This document shows, in pieces, positions 7,728 through 17,364 of a stretch of DNA of 64,000 bases. Position 1 is the stretch's first letter; each line of letters begins with the position of its first letter. Where the stretch lies: NCBI RefSeq assembly GCF_002091715.1, contig NZ_BDAG01000002.1, forward strand, positions 186,001-250,000, written 5' to 3'. Under the pieces are notes generated by a model, which was given only the letters and a program-made list of their open reading frames with translations, had not been told where the DNA came from and did no database searches. The DNA is from Pseudomonas migulae NBRC 103157 (GTDB lineage Bacteria; Pseudomonadota; Gammaproteobacteria; Pseudomonadales; Pseudomonadaceae). The translations under genes were made by a program, and so were the position numbers.

Positions 7728-9277
7728 TGAGGATCCCTAGGCGCTGCTTCATTGAGCAACGCATCACGTTTTTGGTAGCCGGCAAAAGCGGCGGCAAGCA
7801 AGTCATCCTGGGTCCAGCTATCGCGTTCGAACGTCTCGATCAGACGCCCCGCCGACAGCACGCCGATGCGGTCGCAGATCAGCATCAGTTCGCGCAGGTC
7901 GCTGGACACCACCACCAGCGCCTTGCCCTGACGGGTCAGCTCGCCGAGCAGTGCATAGATGTCGAATTTGGCGCCGACGTCGATGCCGCGAGTCGGCTCG
8001 TCGAACAGCAATACTGAACAATCGCGTTCCAGCCAACGGCCGATCACGACTTTCTGCTGATTGCCGCCGGACAATTCCGACACCCGTTGTGTCGGGCTGG
8101 AACTGCGGATGCGCATGGCGTCGATCTGACGCTGGGCCAGGGACATCTCGTCACCCGTGTTGACGAAACCGCCACTGGAAATCTCCGGCATGTTGCCCAG
8201 GGCAATGTTCGCGCTGATCGATTGGGTCAGGAGCAAACCTTCACCCTTGCGGTCTTCAGTAATCAGGGCAATGCCGTGCGCGACGGCGTCAACCGGTGAA
8301 CGAATACTCACGACCTGTGCTGGCGAACCCAGTGCAACCGTGCCGCTGTCCGCCGTGTCGGCGCCGAAGATCAGGCGCAGCAACTCGGTACGCCCTGCCC
8401 CGATCAAACCGGAAATCCCGAAAATCTCACCGGCGCGCACTTCGAAGGACACGTCGCGCACCTTGTCCGAGCGGGTCAGCCCCTTTACCGTCAACGCCGG
8501 AGCGCCAATCTTGCGAGGGCCCATGTCGATGTGTTCACCGAGTTCACGGCCGACCATCAGGGTCACCAGTTGCTCGCTGTTGTAATTGGCCATCGGCTCG
8601 ACGCAGACCAGATTGCCGTCGCGCAACACCGCAATGCGCTGGGCGACACGGGCCAACTCTTCGAGGCGGTGCGAGATATAGATGATCGACACACCGCGAG
8701 CCTGCAGGCGCGTGATCTGCTCGAACAGCATTTCGACTTCACGGGCCGTCAGCATCGCGGTCGGTTCATCGAGGATCAGCACATGACAATCGCCGATCAG
8801 GTTGCGGGCGATTTCGACCATTTGCTGGTGACCGATACCCAGCTCGCCGACCAGGGTGTCCGGGTCGATCGCGTCGAGCCCGACCTGGGCCATGGCCTCG
8901 ATCGCGGCCTTTCGAAGTTTCTTGCGACTGATCCAGCCCGCGTTGCTGGGCAGGTTGTCGAGAAACAGGTTTTCCGCCACCGACAGGGTCGGCAGCAGAT
9001 TAAGCTCTTGCATGACCATGCGAATGCCCAGATCTTCAGCCTGGGTACGGCTGCCGGGGCGATAGTCCTGACCCTGGAATTGCATCTGCCCGGTGGTCGG
9101 CGTGACCAGCCCGCCGATGATTTTCGACAGCGTGCTTTTGCCGGCGCCGTTCTCGCCGGTCAGCGCCAGCACTTCACCGCGCATCAACGTCAGGTCGATG
9201 CCGGCAAGAACAGGCTGCGCATAGGTCTTACCGATACCGCTGACCGAGAGGACAGCGATCGGAGCGGAAACTGACAT
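7724..9277 (-). CDS. rbsA: Ribose ABC transporter ATP-binding protein (two NBDs)
   Basis: A 517-residue tandem ATPase that energises ribose import. The first half has Walker A GENGAGKST, Walker B LILDEPTA and a signature region (ELGIGHQQMVEIARNL). The second half has the degenerate P-loop GLIGAGRTEL, the signature LSGGNQQKVVIGRWL and Walker B LLFDEPTRGIDVG. Such asymmetry is normal for sugar ATPases of the RbsA/MglA/AraG type. The start at ATG 9277 follows GGAGAT; an upstream extension to 9352 has no support. Confidence 0.96.
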   Translation of the reverse strand: MSVSAPIAVLSVSGIGKTYAQPVLAGIDLTLMRGEVLALTGENGAGKSTLSKIIGGLVTPTTGQMQFQGQDYRPGSRTQAEDLGIRMVMQELNLLPTLSVAENLFLDNLPSNAGWISRKKLRKAAIEAMAQVGLDAIDPDTLVGELGIGHQQMVEIARNLIGDCHVLILDEPTAMLTAREVEMLFEQITRLQARGVSIIYISHRLEELARVAQRIAVLRDGNLVCVEPMANYNSEQLVTLMVGRELGEHIDMGPRKIGAPALTVKGLTRSDKVRDVSFEVRAGEIFGISGLIGAGRTELLRLIFGADTADSGTVALGSPAQVVSIRSPVDAVAHGIALITEDRKGEGLLLTQSISANIALGNMPEISSGGFVNTGDEMSLAQRQIDAMRIRSSSPTQRVSELSGGNQQKVVIGRWLERDCSVLLFDEPTRGIDVGAKFDIYALLGELTRQGKALVVVSSDLRELMLICDRIGVLSAGRLIETFERDSWTQDDLLAAAFAGYQKRDALLNEAAPRDPQ

Positions 9278-9332
9278 AAAAATCTCCATGTGCTCGCCCG
9301 GACGGACGAGCACCGTTGTGTCGCCAGAAGGA

Positions 9333-10289
9333 CTACTTGGTAACCAGCTCAACCGGAGTTTCGATGACGCCGTTGGTGCCGCTGTCGACCTTCTCGCCCT
9401 TGATGATTTTCAGCGCCGTCTCGATACCGAACACGGCTTGCCTGGCGGCGAACTGGTCAGCGGTGGCCAGGACACGGCCGTCCTTGAGCATCGGTTTGAT
9501 GGCGTTGATGTTGTCGTAGCCGACCACTTGCACCTTGCCCGCCTTGCCCGCGGCACGCACGGCGGACACGGCGCCGACGGCCATGCTGTCGTTGCCGGCC
9601 AGCAGGGCTTTGATGTTCGGGTATTCGCTGAGCATGGAAGAGGCAACCTGGTTGCCCTTGTTGATTTCCCAATCGCCGGATTGCAGGGATACGACCTTGA
9701 TCTGGGCCGCTTCCATCGCATCCTTGAAGCCTGCAGTGCGGGCCTGGGCGTTGGTGGTGGTGGACACGCCTTCGATGATGCCGACTTCGTCACCGGCCTT
9801 CAGTTGCTTGGCCAGGTATTCGCCCACCAGCCTCGCGCCTTTACGGTTGTCCGGACCTACAAACGGAACGGTGATGTTCTTGCTTTTGACGACAGCTGGA
9901 TCCAGCTGGTTATCGATGTTGATCACGGTGATGCCAGCATCCACCGCTTTCTTGATCACTGGCACCATGGCCTTGGAGTCAGCTGGCGCGATGACCAGCG
10001 CATTGACCTTGGAGACGATCATCTGCTCGACGATGCGGATCTGGTTGGCCGTGTCCGTTTCGTCCTTGATGCCGTTGGAGATCAGTTCGAAATCGCCGGA
10101 GTGGTCTTTCTGGTAGGCCTTGGCGCCGTCTTCCATGGTCAGGAAGAATTCGTTGGCCAGGGATTTCATGACCAGCGCGACTTTAGGTTTTTCAGGGGAT
10201 TCGGCGAAAGCCGAGGAGACAGGCAACGCGGCGGATGCGGCAGCCAGCATAGCGACAGCGAGAAGACGTCCAGCGAATGGCAGCTTCAT
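9333..10289 (-). CDS. rbsB: Ribose-binding periplasmic protein
   Basis: A 318-residue periplasmic receptor, the first gene of the ribose operon. The signal peptide covers about the first 29 residues (MKLPFAGRLLAVAMLAAASA, cleavage near AFA). The mature protein shows the type I sugar-binding fold, starting PKVALVMKSLANEFF and continuing LIVIAPADSKAM-like and VGPDNRKGARLVGEYL segments, as in RbsB. High expression is expected from the promoter annotated upstream. Confidence 0.96.
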   Translation of the reverse strand: MKLPFAGRLLAVAMLAAASAALPVSSAFAESPEKPKVALVMKSLANEFFLTMEDGAKAYQKDHSGDFELISNGIKDETDTANQIRIVEQMIVSKVNALVIAPADSKAMVPVIKKAVDAGITVINIDNQLDPAVVKSKNITVPFVGPDNRKGARLVGEYLAKQLKAGDEVGIIEGVSTTTNAQARTAGFKDAMEAAQIKVVSLQSGDWEINKGNQVASSMLSEYPNIKALLAGNDSMAVGAVSAVRAAGKAGKVQVVGYDNINAIKPMLKDGRVLATADQFAARQAVFGIETALKIIKGEKVDSGTNGVIETPVELVTK

Positions 10290-10382
10290 GGGTTCACTCC
10301 GATCTTATGATTATTCTGAGCAATGCTTGCGCGGGCATAAGCTTCACCGGATTCGCCGAGGAACAAGCCATCGGCGGAGCCG

Positions 10383-10433
10383 CGCAAACGTTTGCGTAGA
10401 CCGAACTATGCGAACCCTGTCGTCATTTGTCAA
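10383..10433 (-). promoter_or_regulatory. rbs operon promoter with LacI-type operator
   Basis: On the minus strand, TTGACA (10433-10428), a 17-bp spacer and CATAGT (10410-10405) form a sigma-70 promoter pointing at rbsB. The perfect 14-bp palindrome CGCAAACGTTTGCG (10396-10383) begins about 9 bp after the -10 box, over the expected transcription start. A repressor bound there would block initiation. RbsR is the natural candidate. Confidence 0.85.
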
Positions 10434-10474
10434 CGACCGAAAAAACCGTTTTGTACTACGGCGGGTGTCTCTTT

Positions 10475-10924
10475 TTACGCCGTGGTACTGACAATACCAC
10501 CCGCGCTGGAACCCTTGGCCAGCTCCTTGACCAGATTGCCGGTTACTTCCAACAGTGCCCCGTTGGTGGCGGCGACCTGTCCCTGAATCGACATGACCAC
10601 TGCGGCCTTGGCTTCCGGTGTCGGGTAGGTTGCAGTCTGGGCTGCCGCCAATTGCTGCTGTTGCTCGCGCAGTTGCTGCTGCAGCTCCTGCATGCGTTTG
10701 AGCAACATCTTTACTGCGATGCTTTGGTCGCTGCCGCTTTCTGCTTTGGCTTCGGCCGGGGTGCCGCCACCGGTGCGAACCTTGGTTTTGTCAGCCGATT
10801 CCTCGTTACCCAACGCCAGCGCCGACGCTTCGGAAGTCGAATCGTTCAAAGCGTTGATCGTCGCCGTGGACTTGCCACCAATGGTGATTGCGCCTGCATT
10901 GGGAAAGCCAACCGAAAATGACAT
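10475..10924 (-). CDS. Hypothetical protein with glutamine-rich coiled coil, 149 aa
   Basis: The start at ATG 10924 follows CAGGAGTTCAC. The N-terminal part is glycine-, serine- and threonine-rich without a signal peptide. A strong amphipathic, Gln-rich coiled coil (LLKRMQELQQQLREQQQQL) follows at about residues 71-92, and then a helical tail with GQVAATNGALLEVTGNLVK. No family I can name; similar short proteins are common in pseudomonads. It ends about 40 bp before the rbs promoter. Confidence 0.75.
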   Translation of the reverse strand: MSFSVGFPNAGAITIGGKSTATINALNDSTSEASALALGNEESADKTKVRTGGGTPAEAKAESGSDQSIAVKMLLKRMQELQQQLREQQQQLAAAQTATYPTPEAKAAVVMSIQGQVAATNGALLEVTGNLVKELAKGSSAGGIVSTTA

Positions 10925-12359
<1,435 letters not shown>

Positions 12360-12368
12360 TTCGCCCTC

Positions 12369-12424
12369 GCCCGACCGGTTCCGGTCGGGCACCGCTGTCA
12401 CCACTCGCCATCTCTGGCGAGTGG
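12369..12424 (+). terminator. Two consecutive hairpins after ansB
   Basis: GCCCGACCGG-TT-CCGGTCGGGC (12369-12390) is a 10-bp stem, and CCACTCGCCA-TCTC-TGGCGAGTGG (12401-12424) is another. Neither has a long T-run, so they may stall polymerase, act as 3' stabilisers, or terminate weakly. Confidence 0.55.
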
Positions 12425-12508
12425 TCTCATATCCGATAAAAAAATTTCCCTCTTCCTACACCAAACGGAAAATATCGCTGTCAGAGGATTTTCTTGAATT
12501 TTAAGCAG

Positions 12509-12549
12509 TTGCGAAAATGCCTACAGTTAAATACTGTATGCACGTACAG
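12509..12549 (+). promoter_or_regulatory. LexA (SOS) box overlapping a sigma-70 promoter
   Basis: CTGTATGCACGTACAG (12534-12549) fits the CTG-N10-CAG LexA consensus exactly. It overlaps a -10 hexamer TACTGT (12532-12537) set 17 bp behind TTGCGA (12509-12514). The GTG start of the DUF1654 gene is 18 bp downstream. LexA bound here should block transcription until DNA damage. Confidence 0.8.
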
Positions 12550-12567
12550 CTTAATAAGGATAATTCC

Positions 12568-12807
12568 GTGGCCACCACCTCCTCCTCTCCTGACGCCTAT
12601 GAACGCATGGGCATGCGCGTTCAGAAAATCATCAATTCTCCCACCGCCCAGAAAGCCAAAGCTGCGCTGATCTTTCGTCTTCCGGACGAGCCCGTGGACG
12701 AGTGGGAACAGTTGCTCGAAGAAATCGACGAGAACGACAACGTTACCCTCGCCTATCGCGACGATGGCGGTGTGCAGATTTTCTGGGTTGTGCCGAAGGA
12801 AGATTGA
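12568..12807 (+). CDS. DUF1654 protein, probably SOS-induced
   Basis: A 79-residue cytoplasmic protein of the pseudomonad DUF1654 family (YERMGMRVQKIINSP, then FRLPDEPVDEWEQLLEEI and the terminal Trp-containing strand). The start is GTG 12568 behind AAGGA. An upstream in-frame ATG at 12517 lies before the promoter and LexA box, so it can be excluded. The family function is unknown. The gene is four bases before endA and probably cotranscribed with it. Confidence 0.85.
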   Translation: MATTSSSPDAYERMGMRVQKIINSPTAQKAKAALIFRLPDEPVDEWEQLLEEIDENDNVTLAYRDDGGVQIFWVVPKED

Positions 12808-12811
12808 GTCA

Positions 12812-13501
12812 ATGAGTGTCCGTTGTTTTGCTTTGCTGTTTCTGCTCTTTGCGATGGGTGCCCAGGCTGACGCCCCGCGCACCTTCAGCGAAGCCAAGAA
12901 AGTCGCCTGGAAGTTGTATGCGCCGCAATCCACCGAGTTCTACTGCGGGTGCAAGTACACCGGCAATAAGGTGAACCTCTCCGCCTGCGGTTATGTACCG
13001 CGCAAAAATGCCAAGCGCGCTTCCCGCATCGAATGGGAGCACATCGTCCCTGCCTGGCAGTTCGGCCACCAGCGTCAGTGCTGGCAGGAAGGCGGACGCA
13101 AGAACTGCACGCGTTACGACCCGACCTATCAGAAAGCCGAGGCCGATTTACATAACCTGGTGCCGAGCATCGGCGAGGTAAACGGTGATCGCAGCAACTT
13201 CAGTTTTGGCTGGCTGCCGGAGCAATCCGGACAATACGGCTCGTGCCTGACCCAGGTTGATTTCAAGGCGAAGAAGGTCATGCCCCGCCCTTCCATTCGC
13301 GGCATGATCGCCCGGACTTACTTCTACATGAGCAAGCAGTACGGTTTGCGCCTGTCGAAGCAGGATCGGCAACTGTACGAAGCCTGGGACAAAACCTACC
13401 CGGTGCAAGCCTGGGAACGCCAACGCAACCAAAGTGTGGCGTGCGTGATGGGACGCGGTAACGAGTTTGTCGGGCCGATTGACATGAAAGCGTGCGGCTA
13501 A
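12812..13501 (+). CDS. endA: Secreted endonuclease I
   Basis: A DNA endonuclease of 229 residues with an N-terminal signal peptide (ALLFLLFAMGAQA). The beta-beta-alpha-metal active site is visible as EWEHIVPAWQFG (catalytic His) and LHNLVPSIGEVNGDRSN (metal Asn and DR). Several cysteines (YCGCKY, ACGYV, CWQ, NCTRY) fit periplasmic disulfides. It acts in the periplasm or outside on incoming or environmental DNA. The start follows GAAGGAAG. Its place behind a LexA-boxed gene suggests coupling to DNA damage (inference). Confidence 0.95.
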   Translation: MSVRCFALLFLLFAMGAQADAPRTFSEAKKVAWKLYAPQSTEFYCGCKYTGNKVNLSACGYVPRKNAKRASRIEWEHIVPAWQFGHQRQCWQEGGRKNCTRYDPTYQKAEADLHNLVPSIGEVNGDRSNFSFGWLPEQSGQYGSCLTQVDFKAKKVMPRPSIRGMIARTYFYMSKQYGLRLSKQDRQLYEAWDKTYPVQAWERQRNQSVACVMGRGNEFVGPIDMKACG

Positions 13502-13516
13502 ACGCTGACCGAACGC

Positions 13517-13554
13517 AAAAAAGGCCTTGGGTTGAATGCCCAAGGCCTTTTTTG
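13517..13554. terminator. Strong rho-independent terminator after endA
   Basis: An 11-bp stem AAGGCCTTGGG / CCCAAGGCCTT with a 7-nt loop, preceded by A6 and followed by T6. It can work in both directions and separates endA from the converging SPOR lipoprotein gene. Confidence 0.95.
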
Positions 13555-13593
13555 TTTTAACCGCGCTCGTTTTACCAGGGCGGTCAACCATCG

Positions 13594-13959
13594 TTACTGA
13601 GTCACCGAATGCTCGATGACCAGCAATTCGATGTTCTGTTTTTTCGCGCGGGTCAGCGCCGCACGCACCTCTGCCTGCTTGGCTTCAGCCTCGGCTTTCG
13701 AATTGTAGGGCCCCATCAGGATGCGGGTCTTGCCATTGTCCTTGACCACGCTGGAAACGAAACTGTGCTCGATCAGCCAGCCGCTGAGGTCGCTGACAGC
13801 CTGGGTTATTTCACCTCGCACCTCCAGATCCCACTGAGGTGCGGAGGCCACCACCGGCGCGGCAGTCGCAGCCGGCTGCGGCTTTTGCGCATCTACGCGC
13901 TTGCCTTCACCACATCCCGCCAATGCCAGTACTGCGATTACCAAGGCCATTTTGCGCAC
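13594..13959 (-). CDS. SPOR-domain lipoprotein
   Basis: A 121-residue protein with a lipobox LALAGC after a short hydrophobic signal, an Ala/Pro linker (about residues 25-40) and a C-terminal domain of SPOR type (ILMGPYNSKAEAEAKQAEVR, then IELLVIEH). SPOR domains bind denuded peptidoglycan glycans, often at the septum. It is a single gene, convergent with endA. The domain is recognised by pattern only. Confidence 0.8.
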   Translation of the reverse strand: MRKMALVIAVLALAGCGEGKRVDAQKPQPAATAAPVVASAPQWDLEVRGEITQAVSDLSGWLIEHSFVSSVVKDNGKTRILMGPYNSKAEAEAKQAEVRAALTRAKKQNIELLVIEHSVTQ

Positions 13960-14209
13960 AACGCTTCCCTCTGAATGCTGAAAACGGGGATTTTAACACC
14001 CATGAATACTTCCCGAGTGCCGCAAAATGGGCTCAAAACAACGAGAATGATGGATGCGGCCTCTGTATAGTTACGCCTTGGGAATTAATGCAGCATCTGC
14101 GCGTCAGAAAGAGGCACCCAAACCGTGAGACTTAGCACTAATCTATACATACCACCGACCTCTGCACTGTCCGAATCAGGTGCCCCATAAAGCAATCAAG
14201 GAGAAGACC

Positions 14210-14401
14210 ATGCTGATACTCACCCGCAAAGTCGGTGAAAGCATAAACATTGGCGATGACATTACGATCACTATTCTGGGCGTAAGCGGCCAGCAAGTCA
14301 GAATCGGCATCAACGCCCCGAAAGACGTTGCGGTGCACCGCGAAGAAATTTATCAGCGCATTCAGGCCGGCCTGACAGCTCCGGACAAGCCACAATCCTG
14401 A
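14210..14401 (+). CDS. rsmE: RsmE, CsrA-family translational regulator
   Basis: A 63-residue RNA-binding protein that blocks translation by binding GGA motifs near ribosome sites, under Gac/Rsm control. The sequence [17 protein letters not shown]...APDKPQS matches pseudomonad RsmE rather than RsmA, which has a different N-terminus (RKCAESL) and tail. The RNA-contacting VAVHREEIY segment with its conserved Arg is intact. The start at ATG 14210 follows AAGGAGAAG, itself an ANGGA motif, so autoregulation is possible. Confidence 0.95.
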
Positions 14402-14582
14402 ATCCTGCTGCAGTCAGTAGCCAGCCCGTTCGCCCCGGAACCACGGCTGGCTAAGATTCTTGTGTCGCTACCACCAGCGCAGTGCCCCTCCCAGAACGTG
14501 AAGCCGATACTAGCGGCATGTCTCACGTCATGGCTGTCGGACGTTTCGGATAAATCCTGGGGAAGTGCGCAATCGCACTCGC

Positions 14583-15038
14583 CTAACCAAACGTCACACC
14601 CCGCGCCATGCCCGTAGCCGCGATGACCATCAGCAGCACCAGCAGCGCTTCGACATGACTGATCCGTGCGAACAGCGTTGCACGGCCGGTATTGATGGCT
14701 GCGCCCCGCGCCTGCGCGATTCGCCATTTGATCAGCGTCACCATCGGTGGAACTTCAAGCAGCAGGATAAGAACGAAAAGCGTCATCTTGAGGTGAAACA
14801 GCGGCTGATGCAGATAGTAGTCAGTGCCCTTTTCGTACCCGCCAAAGGCTCGCATCCCACCAGTCACCAGCAGGACGACTGCAGAAATCCCCCACAGGTT
14901 ATCCGCGCTCAATACGCTGCGAGCATCCCCTACGCCCTTGGCCAGGCGCCGAAAAGCCGTACCGCGGGACAGGACTGCCCAGAAACCCAAGGCAAACGCC
15001 AAGAGATGGATCGCAGCAAGAAACCAGTGCACAAGCAT
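14583..15038 (-). CDS. DUF2214 family inner-membrane protein
   Basis: A 151-residue protein with four hydrophobic helices: residues about 5-23, 45-60, 82-102 and 127-147. The pattern SADNLWGISAVVLLVTGGMRAFGGYEKG with a later LFHLKM histidine is typical of DUF2214, possibly a haem- or quinone-related membrane protein. The function is unknown. It is divergent from the hydrolase gene on its right, with 79 bp between them. Confidence 0.85.
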   Translation of the reverse strand: MLVHWFLAAIHLLAFALGFWAVLSRGTAFRRLAKGVGDARSVLSADNLWGISAVVLLVTGGMRAFGGYEKGTDYYLHQPLFHLKMTLFVLILLLEVPPMVTLIKWRIAQARGAAINTGRATLFARISHVEALLVLLMVIAATGMARGVTFG

Positions 15039-15117
15039 CGATATACTCCCGTCAGGCCAACATTCAGAGTGGCCTGAAGTAGTAGCCCAAAAAGCAGGAG
15101 TCTGCCTGCGCCCAAGG

Positions 15118-15843
15118 ATGGAAGACGTGAATCGCTCAGAACTGCCAACGCTCGTACTGCTACCAGGAATGGATGGTACCGGCCAACTTTTCAGCCCCTT
15201 GGTCTCCGCTCTAGGGCCAGATGTCGAAACGATTGTTGTCCACTACCCGTACGACGTTTCATTGAGCTACGAAGAGCTGGAAGCGATAGCGCGAAAGTCA
15301 TTGCCCACGGATCGCCCCTTTATCTTGCTCGGAGAGTCCTTTTCCGGCCCCATTGCCATTTCACTGACGGCCCTGCATTTGCCTCAACAGATTGGCTTGA
15401 TCCTGTGCAGCACCTTTATCCAAAACCCGCGACCGGCATTCAAGTCACTCAAACACTTGATCCCCCTGCTGCCCATCGAACTTTTCCCCACCCAATGGCT
15501 CAGTAAAATCTTGCTGGGTCGATTTTCTACCGCAAGCTTGCGCGCAGCACTGAATGAGGCAATCACCCAAGTCACGCCCTCGGTGATGCGCTCACGGCTT
15601 CGATCAGTAGTGGAAGTGGATGTGTTGGCACAACTTGCCCGTGTCGACATCACGACGCTGTACCTTCGCGCCCGCCAGGATTGGGTGGTACCGGAAAGCG
15701 CCTCAATGCAAGTATTGAAGGCAAATTTCAAGGTTACGGAAGTCGTTCTGGACGCACCACATTGCCTGCTTCAGGCATCTCCGATGGAGTCCGCCCGCGC
15801 TATACGGGACTTCATGGGGCGTGTCATCCCGGCAGTTGAATGA
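15118..15843 (+). CDS. Alpha/beta hydrolase
   Basis: A 241-residue alpha/beta hydrolase. The oxyanion-hole strand is TLVLLPGMDGTGQLF and the nucleophile elbow is LGESFSG (Ser). The catalytic Asp is likely in RARQDWVVP and the His in DAPHCLLQ. There is no signal peptide, so it is cytoplasmic. The start is ATG 15118; GTG 15127, better spaced behind AAGGA, is an alternative that removes three residues. Substrate unknown. Confidence 0.85.
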   Translation: MEDVNRSELPTLVLLPGMDGTGQLFSPLVSALGPDVETIVVHYPYDVSLSYEELEAIARKSLPTDRPFILLGESFSGPIAISLTALHLPQQIGLILCSTFIQNPRPAFKSLKHLIPLLPIELFPTQWLSKILLGRFSTASLRAALNEAITQVTPSVMRSRLRSVVEVDVLAQLARVDITTLYLRARQDWVVPESASMQVLKANFKVTEVVLDAPHCLLQASPMESARAIRDFMGRVIPAVE

Positions 15844-15896
15844 TTACTTCACAGCGTTACGGCACTCAACGCGCACGGAAATCTCAGCCAAAAGGA

Positions 15897-16268
15897 TCAG
15901 AGCCCACCCGCTTCGCGACGCTGTCGCGACCTGAAATCTTGATCACGCAACAGCAGTCGCGGCAACTTGAAGAGTTCGAACGCACGATCAACCAGCTGGA
16001 AAGCAATTGATTTGCGACGCTGCGAGACAATCATTCGACCGACTTCGAAACCAAACTCAGCGGCATCTTCGCGCGACACAAAAAACATCGAAAGTGCTTC
16101 ACTGGCCTCTTCTTTGCCGTCGAACCAAATCGAAATCTTTGCCTTGTGATGCGTTTGCAGATTTTCAGGTTCGTCTGGTTTTGTTTTGATTGGCCCGACG
16201 GTAGCCACCAGGATTTCGTAACCAGAGAACGTCTCTTGCTTCGTAACGATTGAAGTCCCTGTTGTCAT
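15897..16268 (-). CDS. Hypothetical protein, 123 aa
   Basis: A soluble protein without a signal peptide, beginning MTTGTSIVTKQETFSGYE. It has a beta-rich first half (YEILVATVG, KISIWFDGKEEA) and a helical, basic C-terminal half (FQLVDRAFELFKLPRLLLRDQDF). No family recognised. It is the last gene before the att-like repeat and may belong to the backbone. Confidence 0.65.
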   Translation of the reverse strand: MTTGTSIVTKQETFSGYEILVATVGPIKTKPDEPENLQTHHKAKISIWFDGKEEASEALSMFFVSREDAAEFGFEVGRMIVSQRRKSIAFQLVDRAFELFKLPRLLLRDQDFRSRQRREAGGL

Positions 16269-16388
16269 TACCGCCGTCCATTGCTTGTAAAAGATTGGGC
16301 GCTACGATACCCGTAAATCTGGGCAATGCCAAACTGCCATCATCTATAAAGTCGTATCCCGTTCCGTAGGACGCCCAAATCGCAAGCA

Positions 16389-16494
16389 ACAAAAAAGGGC
16401 TCACCTTTCGGTGAGCCCTTCCAGACCGCCCAGCAGAGCGGATTTTGTTGGGTAGGCGCGATTGGACTCGAACCAACGCCCCCCACCTGTCAAG
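16389..16494 (-). repeat. Left att-like repeat: 3' fragment of tRNA-Val(GAC) plus terminator
   Basis: 16450-16494 matches the 3' 45 nt of tRNA-Val(GAC), including the anticodon, T arm and acceptor strand, but ends CCC instead of CCA and lacks one base of the anticodon stem. 16390-16421 is the same GGGCTCACC-TTTCG-GGTGAGCCC terminator hairpin that follows the intact tRNA. The similarity stops abruptly at 16494. Confidence 0.85.
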
Positions 16495-16532
16495 CCTAGC
16501 CCTGCTGCTCCTGGATTTCACAGAACGCCCAT

Positions 16533-16690
16533 GCACTGAAAATCGTGGTCGAGCTGGCGTATGAGACGGCCATACGGCGCTGAAATCCTGAAGCTGACAA
16601 AAGACTGCCTGCACCTCAAGACGTGATCGACGGAAAGAATGGCACACGATCCATTCCCCTCACCTACCGTGCCGTTGAAACTCTTGAACC
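16533..16690 (+). pseudogene. Remnant of a phage-type tyrosine integrase
   Basis: Three consecutive frames give one continuous integrase-like sequence: ALKIVVELAYETAIRR (16533-16580), EILKLTKDCLHLK (16582-16620) and VIDGKNGTRSIPLTYRAVE (16623-16679). Together they match the box I region around the catalytic Arg (ETxxRRxEIL) and the following beta hairpin (KNGxxRxIPL). Two frameshifts separate the pieces, and the His-x-x-Arg and Tyr parts are missing. Its position beside the tRNA repeat supports the reading. The remaining sequence to 16820 is unrecognised. Confidence 0.7.
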
Positions 16691-16820
16691 CGCCCAGTTA
16701 TGGGCCACCGTCAAGCGTCCACCCCCAATAACCTGCTCTTCGTTGTCACTCCACACATTGATATGGGCGATGTTGAAGCCAGGCATTGCACTGGATGTGC
16801 CGGACAGCCTGCACGTTGAC

Positions 16821-17345
16821 TCAAGGCTGCTTGCGGAAGAACAAGGTAATCTGGCCGACTTCCACCCCGAATTTGGTCATGAACGAGCGATTGATCAGGG
16901 TGTTCTTGTCCATCAGGTACATCCAGTCGTCTAACTCGACCTCATACTCTTTGCCATCCACCGGGAGGCTCAGCACATATCGCCAACGCAGTGCATTACC
17001 CGCCACCTCACCACGCGCCTCGCCCACCACGTCGCCGGCGGTTCCGCGCCATTGACTAGAACCAACTGGGGTAAGCGTCCACACCCGTTTTTGCTTAGTA
17101 CCGTCGCTGTACGTAAATGACTCGTCGAGGATCAGCCTGCTACCTTCGGAATGGCCATTGATCTCCACGTGAAAGCGCTTGGTGACCTCGCCTGAACGTT
17201 TTTGAAACATACCCCAGGCTTCGACGCGGCCCTCGAAGAATTCGCGCAACTCAAGCGTGGGCGTCTCCTGGCTGTAGGTCTGCACATCCACCCGGCTGCA
17301 ACTTGCAAGGCCAATGCAAAGTAGCAATATCCCTATCCTCAACAT
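16821..17345 (-). CDS. DUF3833 lipoprotein
   Basis: A 174-residue protein. The start at ATG 17345 lies about 8 nt behind GAGG; ATG 17351 is too close to it. The signal ends in the lipobox IGLASC. The body shows the DUF3833 pattern: LELREFFEGRVEAWGMFQ, LDESFTYSDGTKQKRVWTL, GTAGDVVGEARGEVAGNALRW-like segments, VELDDWMYLMD and NRSFMTKFGVEVGQITLFF. The family often sits near cyclopropane-fatty-acid synthase-like, photolyase and chalcone-isomerase-like genes in Pseudomonas and Vibrio (from memory). Function unknown; envelope lipid-related in my view. Confidence 0.88.
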   Translation of the reverse strand: MLRIGILLLCIGLASCSRVDVQTYSQETPTLELREFFEGRVEAWGMFQKRSGEVTKRFHVEINGHSEGSRLILDESFTYSDGTKQKRVWTLTPVGSSQWRGTAGDVVGEARGEVAGNALRWRYVLSLPVDGKEYEVELDDWMYLMDKNTLINRSFMTKFGVEVGQITLFFRKQP

Positions 17346-17364
17346 GTGCATTTCCTCAACGGTC

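Noticed and set aside
6687..7730. 347-codon open frame opposite rbsC
   Set aside because: His/Asp/Gln-rich shadow of a membrane permease, created by its hydrophobic codons read backwards.
16450..16494. Second tRNA-Val gene
   Set aside because: Only the 3' 45 nt are present, the CCA is CCC, the anticodon stem lacks a base and the whole 5' half is absent. It is an att-type duplicate, not a working tRNA.
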